Shown: positions 48,754 to 57,783, counted from the first letter of the stretch. The stretch: 59,450 nucleotides of DNA from an uncultured Clostridia bacterium (GCA_944383305.1 CALWOZ010000010.1:1-59450), one strand, 5' to 3'. Numbers and translations are program-made. The notes: a model not told the origin generated them from the sequence alone.

Positions 48754-48933
48754 ATGTTAGACGAAGAATGTATTAAAAATTTAGAAATTAGCTCAAATTT
48801 TAATATTACTAATGATGAGAAAAAATATATATTAGATAAATTTAATAATATGATAAAAAATTGTGAAAAACTTATATATGTGCCAAAAACAGAGGAAGTA
48901 TTTCACAGTAATATTGAAGATGAAATAATATAA
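48754..48933 (+). CDS. gatC: Very short GatC-like subunit of Asp/Glu-tRNA amidotransferase
   Basis: This 59-aa gene lies directly before gatA, with a strong ribosome site (AGGAGG, about 7 nt upstream). The product reads IKNLEISSNFNITNDEKKYI, then LDKFNNMIKNCEKL, and a C-terminal VFHSNIEDEII. That follows the GatC order: a short N-terminal helix, the helix around E-x-E-K-x-x-x-x-x-x-F-N-x-I-x-x-x-x-x-K-L, and an acidic end replacing the usual FREDEV motif. GatC is normally about 95 aa, so this copy is short. It wraps around GatA in the amidotransferase. Assignment rests on position and pattern. Confidence 0.75.
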   Translation: MLDEECIKNLEISSNFNITNDEKKYILDKFNNMIKNCEKLIYVPKTEEVFHSNIEDEII

Positions 48934-48955
48934 CTTTAGAATGGAGATTAGATAT

Positions 48956-50383
48956 ATGAATATTTTCAATATGACTGCAACAGAGCTTGGCAAAAAAATA
49001 AAAAATAGAAAATTAGGCTGTTTAGAAGTTATTAAATATTTCTTTGACAATGTTAAAAACAAAAGCAATGGTTATATATGTTTTACAGAAGAATATGCTT
49101 ATAACAAAGCCAAAGAAATACAAAATAAAATTGATAAAGGTGAAAATTTGTCTATTTTAGCTGGAGTTCCTATATCTATAAAAGATAATATATGTACTAA
49201 AGGTATAAATACTACTTGTGCATCTAAAATGCTACAAGATTTTATACCTACATATAATGCAACAGTTTTTGAAAGACTAGAAAAAGCTGGAGTTATATTA
49301 GTAGGTAAACTTAATATGGACGAATTTGCTATGGGTGATACTGGTAGAACCTCTTTTTTTGGTGGTTGTAAAAATCCTTGGGATAATACAAAATCTACTG
49401 GTGGTTCTAGTAGTGGGTCTGCTAGTGCTTTAGCATATAATGAAGCAATTTTGACTTTAGGTTCTGATACAGGTGGCTCTATAAGACAACCATCTGCATT
49501 TTGTTCTGTAACTGGCATAAAACCTACTTATAGATTAGTATCAAGATATGGACTTATTGGATTTGCACCAGAGTTTGACCAAATAGGACCTATGACAAAA
49601 GATGCTTTAGATTGTTGTAATACTTTGGAGATAATTAGTGGATATGATAAAAATGATACTACTACAATAAAAAATCCTAAATTTAAACTATTAGACAATA
49701 ATTTTAATATAAAAAATTTAAAAATTGGTGTCTGTAAAAATTTTATTGAATATAGTGATAATGAGATTAAATCTGAAATATTTAATGCTATAAATATTTT
49801 TAAAAATTTAGGTGCTATAATAGAAGAAATAAACTTAGACATAATAGAGTATTCTATGCCTACGTACCAAATTTTATCTAATGCTTTAGCTGTATCAAAT
49901 ATGGCAAGATATGATGGTATAAAATATGGATATAAACCTAAAGAAGATTGCTTAGAAAAGTTATGTATAAAGTCCAGAACAGAGGGTTTTGGTGTAGAAG
50001 TTAAAAAAAGAATTATGTTTGGTAACTTTGTATTAAAAAATAAAGATACTGAAAATAGCTATTATAAAAATGCTTTAAATACAAAAAACTATATATCAAA
50101 ACAGTTTAAAGATGCCTTTTTAAAATATGATATTTTATTAGCACCTACAACACCTAAAACTCCTGTATCTTTTGATGATACTAGTGAAACTGATATTTTT
50201 TTAGCTGGTGCTAATTTAACTGGTATACCTTCTATATCTATACCTTGTGGATTTACAAAAAATAATATGCCGATAGGTTTACAATTAATGGGTAATTTTC
50301 TTAAAGATAACATTATTTTAAATACTGCTATACAATTTCAAAAAAATACTAATTTCCACCTTAAAAGACCTAATATTATATAA
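48956..50383 (+). CDS. gatA: Asp-tRNA(Asn)/Glu-tRNA(Gln) amidotransferase subunit A
   Basis: GatA releases ammonia from glutamine to amidate misacylated Glu-tRNA(Gln) or Asp-tRNA(Asn). This amidase-signature protein has the catalytic Lys in PISIKDNICTKG, the Ser-cis-Ser region TGGSSSGSASALAYNEA, and the nucleophile segment LGSDTGGSIRQPSAFC, plus GIKPTYRLVSRYGLIGFAPEFDQIGP. The 475 aa fit. I chose the ATG at 48956 because GGAG lies 9 nt upstream; the in-frame ATG at 48941 lacks a site. It follows gatC by 22 bp and precedes gatB by 12 bp. The presence of GatCAB implies indirect Gln-tRNA or Asn-tRNA synthesis. Confidence 0.96.
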   Translation: MNIFNMTATELGKKIKNRKLGCLEVIKYFFDNVKNKSNGYICFTEEYAYNKAKEIQNKIDKGENLSILAGVPISIKDNICTKGINTTCASKMLQDFIPTYNATVFERLEKAGVILVGKLNMDEFAMGDTGRTSFFGGCKNPWDNTKSTGGSSSGSASALAYNEAILTLGSDTGGSIRQPSAFCSVTGIKPTYRLVSRYGLIGFAPEFDQIGPMTKDALDCCNTLEIISGYDKNDTTTIKNPKFKLLDNNFNIKNLKIGVCKNFIEYSDNEIKSEIFNAINIFKNLGAIIEEINLDIIEYSMPTYQILSNALAVSNMARYDGIKYGYKPKEDCLEKLCIKSRTEGFGVEVKKRIMFGNFVLKNKDTENSYYKNALNTKNYISKQFKDAFLKYDILLAPTTPKTPVSFDDTSETDIFLAGANLTGIPSISIPCGFTKNNMPIGLQLMGNFLKDNIILNTAIQFQKNTNFHLKRPNII

Positions 50384-50395
50384 AAGGAGGATAAT

Positions 50396-51796
50396 ATGAG
50401 TTATAAAATTAATATAGGATTAGAAGTTCATATTGAACTCCTTACTTCTAATAAAATGTTTTGTATGTGTAAATCTAGCTTTGGAGACATAGAAAATACA
50501 AATGTTTGTCCTATTTGTCTTGGCTTACCGGGAGCTTTGCCTGTTGTAAACAAAGAAGCTATTAAGCTTGCTATCAAAACCGGTCTTGCTACAAATTGTA
50601 ATATAGATAATAAAGTAATATTTGATAGAAAAACCTATTTTTATAAAGATTTACCTAAAGGTTATCAAACAACACAATTTTATAACCCTATATGTAAAAA
50701 TGGATATATAAAATTAAATAATAAAAAAATAAATATTAAACAAATACACATAGAAGAAGATGCTGGCAAAATATCTAAAAATAATAATATTGACTATAAT
50801 AGAGCTGGTATTCCTCTTTTAGAGATAGTTACACAACCTGATTTTGAAAATGATGAAGAAGTAATTGAATTTTTAAAATTATTAAAAGAATTATTAGTTT
50901 TTTGTAATATATCTGATTGTAAAATACAAGAAGGCTCTATGCGTGTGGATATAAATTTATCTGTTAGAAAATCAAATGAACCTTTAGGCAATAGAGTTGA
51001 AATTAAAAATGTAGGTTCGTTTAAAGCTATAAAAAATGCCATAAAATATGAAACTAACAGACATATAAATTTATTAGAAAATGGGCAACATATAAATATA
51101 GAAACAAGAAAATTCTCTGAAAATGAAAATAAAACTATATTTATGAGAAATAAAGAAAAGCCCGAAGATTATTGTTACATTAAAGAGCCAGATATAAATA
51201 AAATAATATTATCAAAAGAATTTATTGAAAATATTATAAAAAATATGCCTATATTACCACAAGAAAAAAGAAAGATTTATACACAAAAATATAATTTATC
51301 AAATAACGATACAGATAATATATTATCTAACCCTAAAATAACTAACCTTTTTGAAACATTAGTGGATATGACAAATAAACCTAAAGAAATAGCTAATCTT
51401 ATATCTAATGAAACATTTAAAATAATAAAAGAAAACAATTTAGATATTAATAATATATATTTTAATACTAACAATATTTATTCTCTTTTAAATATATTTT
51501 TATTAAATAAAATAACTAGAGAAACTTTTAAAAATGTTTTTTATGAAATACTTATTAATAATATAAATCCTATTAGTTTTATAGAAAATAATAATTTATA
51601 TTTAATACAAGATGAAAACCTAATAGAAAATACAATAATAAATATAATACAAAATAATACTAAAAGTGTTGAAGATTATAAAAATGGTAAAGAAAAAGCT
51701 TTAAAATATTTAATAGGACAGTGTATGAAAGCCTTTGATGGTAAGTGTGATATAAGGCTAATAGAAAAATTATTAATAAAATATATAAATTGTTAA
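50396..51796 (+). CDS. gatB: Asp-tRNA(Asn)/Glu-tRNA(Gln) amidotransferase subunit B
   Basis: GatB binds the misacylated tRNA, activates its side-chain carboxylate with ATP and receives ammonia from GatA. The catalytic domain starts INIGLEVHIELLTSNKMFC and has the zinc-site cysteines CMCKSSFGD and CPICLGLPGALPVVN, then DRKTYFYKDLPKGYQTTQF and EEDAGKI. SMRVDINLSVR and VEIKNVGSFKAIKNAI follow. The C-terminal helical and YqeY domains, about 300-466, are Asn/Ile-rich and diverged. The 466 aa are slightly below the usual 475. The ATG at 50396 has AAAGGAGG about 6 nt upstream. Confidence 0.95.
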   Translation: MSYKINIGLEVHIELLTSNKMFCMCKSSFGDIENTNVCPICLGLPGALPVVNKEAIKLAIKTGLATNCNIDNKVIFDRKTYFYKDLPKGYQTTQFYNPICKNGYIKLNNKKINIKQIHIEEDAGKISKNNNIDYNRAGIPLLEIVTQPDFENDEEVIEFLKLLKELLVFCNISDCKIQEGSMRVDINLSVRKSNEPLGNRVEIKNVGSFKAIKNAIKYETNRHINLLENGQHINIETRKFSENENKTIFMRNKEKPEDYCYIKEPDINKIILSKEFIENIIKNMPILPQEKRKIYTQKYNLSNNDTDNILSNPKITNLFETLVDMTNKPKEIANLISNETFKIIKENNLDINNIYFNTNNIYSLLNIFLLNKITRETFKNVFYEILINNINPISFIENNNLYLIQDENLIENTIINIIQNNTKSVEDYKNGKEKALKYLIGQCMKAFDGKCDIRLIEKLLIKYINC

Positions 51797-51950
51797 TTAT
51801 TTTATATAATAAATAGTACATTATGTATATATTAACTTTATTATTATATAATATATTTTATCTTTTTAATAAAAATAGTTGAAAAAAAAAATTTTTTTGG
51901 TATAATTTATATAGAAATATAAATTAATTTATTATAAGGAGGCAATTATT

Positions 51951-52487
51951 ATGAGTAATGTGGATTTTAACACACTTACGTCAGACTATGCTAAAAAAGT
52001 CCTAAAAGGTCTTGGAGAAAAAGAAAATATTAAACATATTGCCAATTGTATGACTAGATTAAGACTTGTTTTAGCAGATGTATCTAAAATAGATGAAGAT
52101 TTATTAAAAAATGAAACTGGTGCTACTAAAGTTATTATAGATGGTAATGATGTACACGTTGTGTACGGATTACAAATAAATGAAATAAGGCAAGCAATAG
52201 ACGCAGAAATAAAAAAAGAAAAAGAAAAAGAAGGCTATATTGGTAATGTAAATGTGAAAAAAATATTAGAGGGTATTGGTGGTAAAGATAATATTAAAGA
52301 AATTACTAATTGTATGACTAGATTAAGACTTGTTTTAAAGGATGTATCTAAATTAAATGAAAATATTTTAATAAATGAAACAGGTGCTAGTAAAGTTATT
52401 ATCCTTGACGAACATAATGCTCATATTATTTATGGATTAAAAATTGAAGAAATAAGAAAAGCTATTGATGAAGAAATAAAAAAATAA
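51951..52487 (+). CDS. Stand-alone tandem PTS EIIB (glucose type) protein
   Basis: The 178-aa product is two EIIB domains of the glucose/sucrose PTS family joined by a charged KEKEKEGY-type linker. Each has the phospho-cysteine motif: IANCMTRLRLVL with Cys33 and ITNCMTRLRLVL with Cys121. Each also has the paired K-x-L-x-G-x-G-x-x-x-N-I start, NETGA/SKVII and a Y-G-L-x-I-x-E-I-R end. No EIIC transporter or EIIA domain lies nearby, so it is not an ordinary sugar permease. It could be a phosphate relay, a sensor or an adaptor for a distant EIIC. The ATG at 51951 has AAGGAGG about 8 nt upstream. Confidence 0.88.
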   Translation: MSNVDFNTLTSDYAKKVLKGLGEKENIKHIANCMTRLRLVLADVSKIDEDLLKNETGATKVIIDGNDVHVVYGLQINEIRQAIDAEIKKEKEKEGYIGNVNVKKILEGIGGKDNIKEITNCMTRLRLVLKDVSKLNENILINETGASKVIILDEHNAHIIYGLKIEEIRKAIDEEIKK

Positions 52488-52542
52488 GTATAAAATAAAA
52501 GATTAAATATTAAAATATTTAATCTTTTATTTTATACTTATT
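52483..52542. terminator. Long perfect palindrome, bidirectional terminator
   Basis: A perfect inverted repeat with 29-bp arms (52483-52511 and 52514-52542) spans the gap between two convergent genes and includes both TAA stop codons. A-runs and T-runs at its ends suit termination in both directions. Confidence 0.9.
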
Positions 52543-53497
52543 TTTGAACTAACTGAATAGCAAATCCACCTATTTCATCTTCTAAAAATATTGATATAAT
52601 TTTTCCATCTACTTTTTTGATAGTATTAATATCAAATTTACCACCCATTATCTCAATATAATTAATAGCGCGTTCTATATAATTAGTTTTTATAGCAATG
52701 TGCCCGTGCTTTCCTAAATAAACATTTTTTATAATTTCAACACTTTTATCCATAAATATAGAAAACTCATTTTCATTTATAGAAAAATTAAAAAATTGAC
52801 TAAAATTTTTAGCTATATCTTTAGCTACTGTTTCATTTTCCGCATTAATACCAACGTGGTCTATTTCAAATCCAAGCATAGTAAAAATAGCTTCTCTACA
52901 TAGTTTTGTAATTTTATCAAATTGATTTTTAACAATATATTCTTCGTTTAATATCCAGCTTCCACCACAACAAATAACTTTATTAAATGATAAATATTGG
53001 TTTAAATTTTGATTATTTATACCACCTGTTGGTATAAATTTCATTTCTGAATAAGGTGAAGATATAGATTTAATCATATTAATCCCTCCAGCTGCTTCAG
53101 CCGGAAAGAATTTAACAATACTAACATTAAGGTTTATAGCCTGTTCCACATCACTTGGTGTGGCTATCCCTGGTATCATTAAATAATCTTTTTCTATACA
53201 ATATTTAACAACTTTAGGATTTAGCCCTGGACTTATTAAAAATTTAGCTCCAGCCTTAATGGCTTTGTCTGCTTGTTCTATATTTAAAACTGTACCAGCA
53301 CCAACAAGCATTTTAGGTACTTTTGTAGTTATTTTTTTAATAGCCTCTTCTGCCTGCTCTGTCCTAAAAGTAATCTCCATACAATGTATACCACCTTCAA
53401 CTAAAGCCTCAGCCAGTGGTATAGCTTTTTCTATATTATCAATAGTTACAACAGGTATTATACCAATAGAGTTAAGTTTTTTTAATATTTTATTCAC
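52538..53497 (-). CDS. KDPG/KHG aldolase fused to a VOC (glyoxalase-like) domain
   Basis: Residues 1-205 form a KDPG/KHG class I aldolase: GIIPVVTIDNIEKAIPLAEA, the catalytic Glu in GIHCMEITFRT, VGAGTVLN, FLISPGLNP, and the Schiff-base Lys in VSIVKFFPAEAAGG, then KFIPTGGIN. Residues 210-319 form a VOC-like domain: FEIDHVGINAENETVAKDIA, KHGHIAIKT and the end GGFAIQLVQK. The aldolase splits 2-keto-3-deoxy-6-phosphogluconate or related keto acids to pyruvate and an aldehyde. The VOC domain may act on or sense a related metabolite. The ATG at 53497 has AGGTGAG about 5-8 nt upstream. It lies 11 bp after the hydrolase gene. Confidence 0.9.
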   Translation of the reverse strand: MNKILKKLNSIGIIPVVTIDNIEKAIPLAEALVEGGIHCMEITFRTEQAEEAIKKITTKVPKMLVGAGTVLNIEQADKAIKAGAKFLISPGLNPKVVKYCIEKDYLMIPGIATPSDVEQAINLNVSIVKFFPAEAAGGINMIKSISSPYSEMKFIPTGGINNQNLNQYLSFNKVICCGGSWILNEEYIVKNQFDKITKLCREAIFTMLGFEIDHVGINAENETVAKDIAKNFSQFFNFSINENEFSIFMDKSVEIIKNVYLGKHGHIAIKTNYIERAINYIEIMGGKFDINTIKKVDGKIISIFLEDEIGGFAIQLVQK

Positions 53498-53508
53498 AAA
53501 CTCACCTC

Positions 53509-54282
53509 TTAAATATTATATTTTTTTAAAAAAGTTATAAAACTTCTCTCTATAATTTTCTTGTCTTCTTTACTATATATAAAATGTTCTGAATTTTTTA
53601 AAATAATAATAATTGATTTTTTCATATTATATTTTTTTAAAATATGCCTTATATTAACAGCAGATTTTATAGAAACAAGCCCATCATTATATGATTGTAA
53701 ATATATTATTGGTATTTTTATATTTTTTATATTAAAATACATTTTATAGCTTAAATAAAATAAATCTATATATCTAGGTATCCAAAAAGGGTAATATAAT
53801 ATTTTTCTGTTAGATACACTTGTTCTTGTACTCATAGTTTTTGTAAAATCATCTTTTATTTTATTTGGCATAAAAACTATTTTTATAGCTGATAGAAAAG
53901 TTTTTAAATTTACTCTAATATTAAAAGGTATGTTAATACAAAAAATACCTTTTATATTATACTTATTTGTTAAATATACATTCATAGATAATAGACACCC
54001 CATAGAATGTCCAACTAAAATAATATTTTTATATACTTTTTGTATATCTTTTAGTTGATTATCTACATATTTAGTCCACGCTTTATATCCATTTTTATAA
54101 AATTCTTTAGATGATTTACCGTGTCCTGGTAATAACATATTAAGATAAGAATATCCATTATCTAAAGCTATTTTATTTAAAAATAAAAATTGATTAGGAG
54201 ATTCTGTAAATCCGTGTATAAAAACTATAACTGTGTCAGACCCACTAATATGCTTATGTGTTTGTTTATGTATACTATTCAT
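53509..54282 (-). CDS. Alpha/beta hydrolase (esterase/lipase-like)
   Basis: This 257-aa serine hydrolase has the oxyanion segment VIVFIHGFTESPNQF, the cap-side LPGHGKSSKEF, the nucleophile elbow VGHSMGCLLS with Ser93, an acidic residue in YNDGLVS and the His in NSEHFIYS, completing a catalytic triad. It resembles monoacylglycerol lipase or carboxylesterase-type proteins; the substrate is unknown. It lacks a signal peptide, so it acts in the cytoplasm. The ATG at 54282 overlaps the end of the HAD phosphatase gene by 8 bp. It belongs to the minus-strand run from the ABC-F gene to the aldolase. Confidence 0.88.
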   Translation of the reverse strand: MNSIHKQTHKHISGSDTVIVFIHGFTESPNQFLFLNKIALDNGYSYLNMLLPGHGKSSKEFYKNGYKAWTKYVDNQLKDIQKVYKNIILVGHSMGCLLSMNVYLTNKYNIKGIFCINIPFNIRVNLKTFLSAIKIVFMPNKIKDDFTKTMSTRTSVSNRKILYYPFWIPRYIDLFYLSYKMYFNIKNIKIPIIYLQSYNDGLVSIKSAVNIRHILKKYNMKKSIIIILKNSEHFIYSKEDKKIIERSFITFLKKYNI

Positions 54283-55102
54283 TGCCGAATATTTTATTTA
54301 TAGCGTATGCAACGCCACCTTCATCATTTTTTAAAGTAACCATATCACAAGCTTGTTTTATAAAGTCATCTGCGTTTCCCATAGCCACAGAAAAACTAGC
54401 AAAATTTAACATTTCTAAGTCATTTTCACTATCACCAATGGCTACTATTTCTTCCTGTTTTATACCAAGCATATTACTATAATCTTTTAAGGCATTTCCT
54501 TTAGATACACCTTTTTTCATTATATCTAGGCAGTTTCTTGCAGATATAACAGCGTTTATATCTTCTAAAGCTTTAAATTGGTTTTGTATATTTAATAATT
54601 TTTCTCTATCATCTTCTAATATTACAACTTTTAAAAATTCTTTTTTGTCAATTAAACTTTCTATGTCTTTTTCAAATTTATATTCTAAAGATAAACTTAA
54701 TTGTTTTGTATAAGTTAATATTTCTTTAAGTTCATCTCCCATATTATCTTCAGACGTAGAATAACTTTCTGTCAATGTGAACATTTTTGCTTTTATATGA
54801 TTTTTTAGACATATATCTATTATTTTTTTCATAGTGTCCTTTGGTATATAATTTAGTTGTATAATGCTATTATCTTTTAAATCTCTTATAGACGCACCGT
54901 TACAACCTATTACTATTTCTTCTTTAAACCCTACTTCGTCCATATAGTCTTTTACAAGTATATCATTTCTACCTGTAGCTATAACAACCTTTATACCTTT
55001 TTCTAAAATCATATTTATAGCTTTAATATTATCTGGATGCATTTCTCCATCGTGTTTTATAAGTGTATTATCACAATCTATTGCAACAAGTTTATAATTC
55101 AT
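54275..55102 (-). CDS. Cof-type HAD-family phosphatase
   Basis: This 275-aa haloacid-dehalogenase hydrolase is a Cof/IIB type, usually a sugar-phosphate or nucleotide phosphatase. It has the N-terminal catalytic motif VAIDCDNTLIKHDGEM with Asp9 and Asp11, the Thr motif VVIATGRND, the Lys in KKGVSKGNALKDY, and the final acidic motif VAIGDSENDLEMLNFA. The cap domain lies between. The substrate is not predictable. It overlaps the hydrolase gene by 8 bp and lies 15 bp after the methyltransferase gene; the ribosome site is AGAGAGG. Confidence 0.92.
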   Translation of the reverse strand: MNYKLVAIDCDNTLIKHDGEMHPDNIKAINMILEKGIKVVIATGRNDILVKDYMDEVGFKEEIVIGCNGASIRDLKDNSIIQLNYIPKDTMKKIIDICLKNHIKAKMFTLTESYSTSEDNMGDELKEILTYTKQLSLSLEYKFEKDIESLIDKKEFLKVVILEDDREKLLNIQNQFKALEDINAVISARNCLDIMKKGVSKGNALKDYSNMLGIKQEEIVAIGDSENDLEMLNFASFSVAMGNADDFIKQACDMVTLKNDEGGVAYAINKIFGNE

Positions 55103-55117
55103 AAATATAAGTCCTCT

Positions 55118-55681
55118 CTATATTTCTTTTATAATTTTTATATGTATAGGTGGATAATTAGGTCTATTAAAAAATTCTGAAACTATAACTGTATATTTAT
55201 TATAATCTAAATCCTTTAAAAAATTAAAAATAGCCTCTTTTTCTTCAAATCCTGTGTCTCCACCTTGATAAACACAAAGGCTTATAACTCCTTTTTTCTT
55301 TAAAATTTGTAAAGATTTTTGTATGGCTAATATGCTACTATCTGGCTTAGTACATATATTATGATTAGCTTTTGGCAAATATCCAAAGTTAAACACTACA
55401 CAAGATACATTATTATCTTTAATGTATTTATCCATATTTTCGTGACCATCTAAAATAAGTGATACATTATTATATGAGTTGTTTTGGATAAGTTTAGTTT
55501 TTGTATCATCTATTGCCTCTTGTTGTATATCAAAAGCATATACAAATCCATCTTTACCAACTAGCTGACTAAGAAATAATGTGTCATTACCTCTTCCCAT
55601 TGTAGCATCTATTACAATATCTCCATTAGATACGTTTTCTTTTATAAAATTTTTAGCAAGAGTAGTAGTATTTATTTTCAT
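55118..55681 (-). CDS. mnmM: MnmM-type tRNA methyltransferase (YtqB family)
   Basis: This 187-aa SAM-dependent methyltransferase belongs to the YtqB family. The B. subtilis member, MnmM, makes 5-methylaminomethyl-uridine at the tRNA wobble position. It has the SAM site VIDATMGRGNDTLFLS, the acidic loop YAFDIQQEAI, and the family-specific FNFGYLPKANHNICTKPDSS, VYQGGDTGFEEKEAI and FFNRPNYPPIHIK. The tRNA role is inferred from the family. The ATG at 55681 has AGGTG just upstream and follows the ABC-F gene by 7 bp. Confidence 0.85.
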   Translation of the reverse strand: MKINTTTLAKNFIKENVSNGDIVIDATMGRGNDTLFLSQLVGKDGFVYAFDIQQEAIDDTKTKLIQNNSYNNVSLILDGHENMDKYIKDNNVSCVVFNFGYLPKANHNICTKPDSSILAIQKSLQILKKKGVISLCVYQGGDTGFEEKEAIFNFLKDLDYNKYTVIVSEFFNRPNYPPIHIKIIKEI

Positions 55682-55688
55682 AAGTCAC

Positions 55689-57245
55689 CTATACAATTTT
55701 TAAAGTTAAATCTTTAAAGTCCCATATATCTGTAACAATGTCTTTATAAAATTCTGGTTCGTGACAAACCATAAGTATAGTGCCTTTATACTCTTTTAAA
55801 GCTCTTTTAAGTTCATCTTTAGCATCTTTATCTAAATGGTTTGTAGGTTCGTCTAATACAAGAATATTTGTTTCTTTATTCATTATTTTACAAAGTCTAA
55901 CTTTGGCTTGCTCTCCACCACTTAATACATATACTTTACTCTCTATATGGTCAGTAGTTAAAGAACATTTAGCTAAAGCTTGTCTAACTTCATATTGTGT
56001 AAAAGACGGAAATTCGTCCCAAATTTCTTCTATACAAGTTTTATTATTGTCTTCTTTAACTTCCTGTTCAAAATATCCAATAAATTGATTAGCACCTTTT
56101 ATTACATTGCCACTAATAGAGTTGATTTCTCCTAAAAGACTTTTTAAAAGAGTAGTTTTACCAAGCCCATTAGACCCTACAATAGCAACCTTTTGTCCAC
56201 GTTCTAAAAGAAGGTTTAAAGGCTTACATAAAGGGTGGTCATATCCTATGACAAGGTCTTTTGTTTCAAAAATAAGTCTATCTGAAGTTCTTGCTTGTTT
56301 AAATCTAAACTCTGGTTTTGGCTTTTCTTTAGATAATTCTATTATGTCCATTTTATCAAGCTTTTTCTGCCTTGCTCTTGCCATACCAGCAGTGGCTACT
56401 CTAGCTTTATTTCTAGCTATAAAATCTTGTAAATTATTTATTTCTTGTTGTTGTCTTTCATAAGCTGCTTCTAACTGCTTTTTATTTTGTTCATATAGTC
56501 TTAAAAACTCATTATAATTGCCTACATATCTTGTAAGTTTAGCATTCTCTATATGATATATAATATTTACAACACTATTTAAAAACTCTAAATCGTGAGA
56601 TATAAGAATAAAAGCATTTTCATATTTTAAAAGATAATCTTTAAGCCAACTTATATGTTCTTCATCTAAATAGTTTGTAGGCTCATCTAAAAGAAGTATA
56701 TCTGGATTTTGTAAAAGTAACCTACCTAAAAGTATTTTTGTCCTCTGTCCACCAGATAAGTCATCTACACTTTTATCAAGTCCTAAATCATAAAGTCCAA
56801 GCCCACGAGCTATTTCATCAACTTTTATGTCAATATTATAAAAGTCGTTCATATCCAATATGTCTTGAAGATTAGCTGCATTTTCCATTAGTTTATCCAT
56901 TTCTTTTTCATTGGCTTCTCCCATTTTCATATAAGTATCATTTAACTCTTTTTCTATATCAAATAAATATTCAAATGCAACTTTTAAACTATCTTTTATG
57001 CTATCACCTTTTTTAAGCTCTGCGTGTTGATCCATATATGAAACTCTTACACGATTAGACCATTCAATAGTTCCTTCGTCTGGCATAAGTTTGTTTGTTA
57101 TTATTTTCATAAAAGTAGATTTGCCTTCACCATTAGCCCCAATAAGTCCAATATGCTCACCTTTTAACAACCTAAAGGATACATCTTCAAAAATCGTTCT
57201 GCCTCCAAAAACGTGACTTACATTTTTTACTGTTAGAATACTCAT
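55689..57245 (-). CDS. ABC-F family ATPase
   Basis: This 518-aa cytoplasmic protein has two ATPase domains and no membrane part. Domain 1 has GANGEGKSTF (residues 36-45), DLSGGQRTKILLGRL and ILLLDEPTNYLD. Domain 2 has VGSNGLGKTTLLKSLLG, LSGGEQAKVRLCKI and ILVLDEPTNHLD. The linker at about 240-310 (QQEINNLQDFIARNKARVAT and ARQKKLDKMD) is of the short-to-medium ABC-F type that contacts ribosomal tRNA. Members either tune translation or protect the ribosome from antibiotics; the sequence does not decide. The ATG at 57245 has AAAGGAG about 10 nt upstream. It heads the run of genes down to the aldolase. Confidence 0.92.
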   Translation of the reverse strand: MSILTVKNVSHVFGGRTIFEDVSFRLLKGEHIGLIGANGEGKSTFMKIITNKLMPDEGTIEWSNRVRVSYMDQHAELKKGDSIKDSLKVAFEYLFDIEKELNDTYMKMGEANEKEMDKLMENAANLQDILDMNDFYNIDIKVDEIARGLGLYDLGLDKSVDDLSGGQRTKILLGRLLLQNPDILLLDEPTNYLDEEHISWLKDYLLKYENAFILISHDLEFLNSVVNIIYHIENAKLTRYVGNYNEFLRLYEQNKKQLEAAYERQQQEINNLQDFIARNKARVATAGMARARQKKLDKMDIIELSKEKPKPEFRFKQARTSDRLIFETKDLVIGYDHPLCKPLNLLLERGQKVAIVGSNGLGKTTLLKSLLGEINSISGNVIKGANQFIGYFEQEVKEDNNKTCIEEIWDEFPSFTQYEVRQALAKCSLTTDHIESKVYVLSGGEQAKVRLCKIMNKETNILVLDEPTNHLDKDAKDELKRALKEYKGTILMVCHEPEFYKDIVTDIWDFKDLTLKIV

Positions 57246-57326
57246 ATATAAAGCTCCTTTTATTTAGTCATTTATATAATTATAACATAATAAATAAATA
57301 TATTAAATATTTTTATAAAATAAATT

Positions 57327-57692
57327 CTACATTTCATTAAGTATAATTAAAATTTTGTCTTTATCTTCATTTTTACATATAGACATTGATAAAATCAAAA
57401 ACTCATCTATATTATATGTAACTAATAAATCTAAGCAGTTTTTGATTAAAACTAACTTATTTAACTCATTAATATTTAACTGATTTTTAAACTTAATATT
57501 TTCAATATATAACTCAACAAAAAATTTAAAACTAATATGTGGTGTTCCCCTAATTAATAAATTTATTATATAATTTAACACACTATTTTCTATTTCTTTT
57601 TCATTTTCTTCAAATAAAGTTATATTAATTAAATTATGACTTTTTTTAACTTCTCTAAATATTTTAGCAATTTTAAATAATACATTTTCCAT
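57327..57692 (-). CDS. Orphan helical protein of unknown function, 121 aa
   Basis: I do not recognise this protein. The ATG at 57692 has GGAG about 9 nt upstream, so it is probably a real gene. The sequence is predicted mostly helical (for example FKIAKIFREVKKSHNLIN and ISFKFFVELYIENIKFKNQL), with no signal peptide or strong membrane helix. Two cysteines occur in the last third. It lies between the SASP gene and the ABC-F gene, all on the minus strand but separated by 80-100 bp on each side, so cotranscription is not clear. Confidence 0.65.
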   Translation of the reverse strand: MENVLFKIAKIFREVKKSHNLINITLFEENEKEIENSVLNYIINLLIRGTPHISFKFFVELYIENIKFKNQLNINELNKLVLIKNCLDLLVTYNIDEFLILSMSICKNEDKDKILIILNEM

Positions 57693-57755
57693 AAAATTAT
57701 CTCCTTAATATATTTTAACATATAAAGTAAAATTTTTAATATTTTATATAAAAAA

Positions 57756-57783
57756 GAGTACCACTTAAAAATAAGTAATACTC
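57756..57783 (-). terminator. Rho-independent terminator of the SASP gene
   Basis: An interrupted stem GAGTA-ACTTA/TAAGT-TACTC lies 14 bp after the stop and is followed on the minus strand by TTTTTT. Confidence 0.75.
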
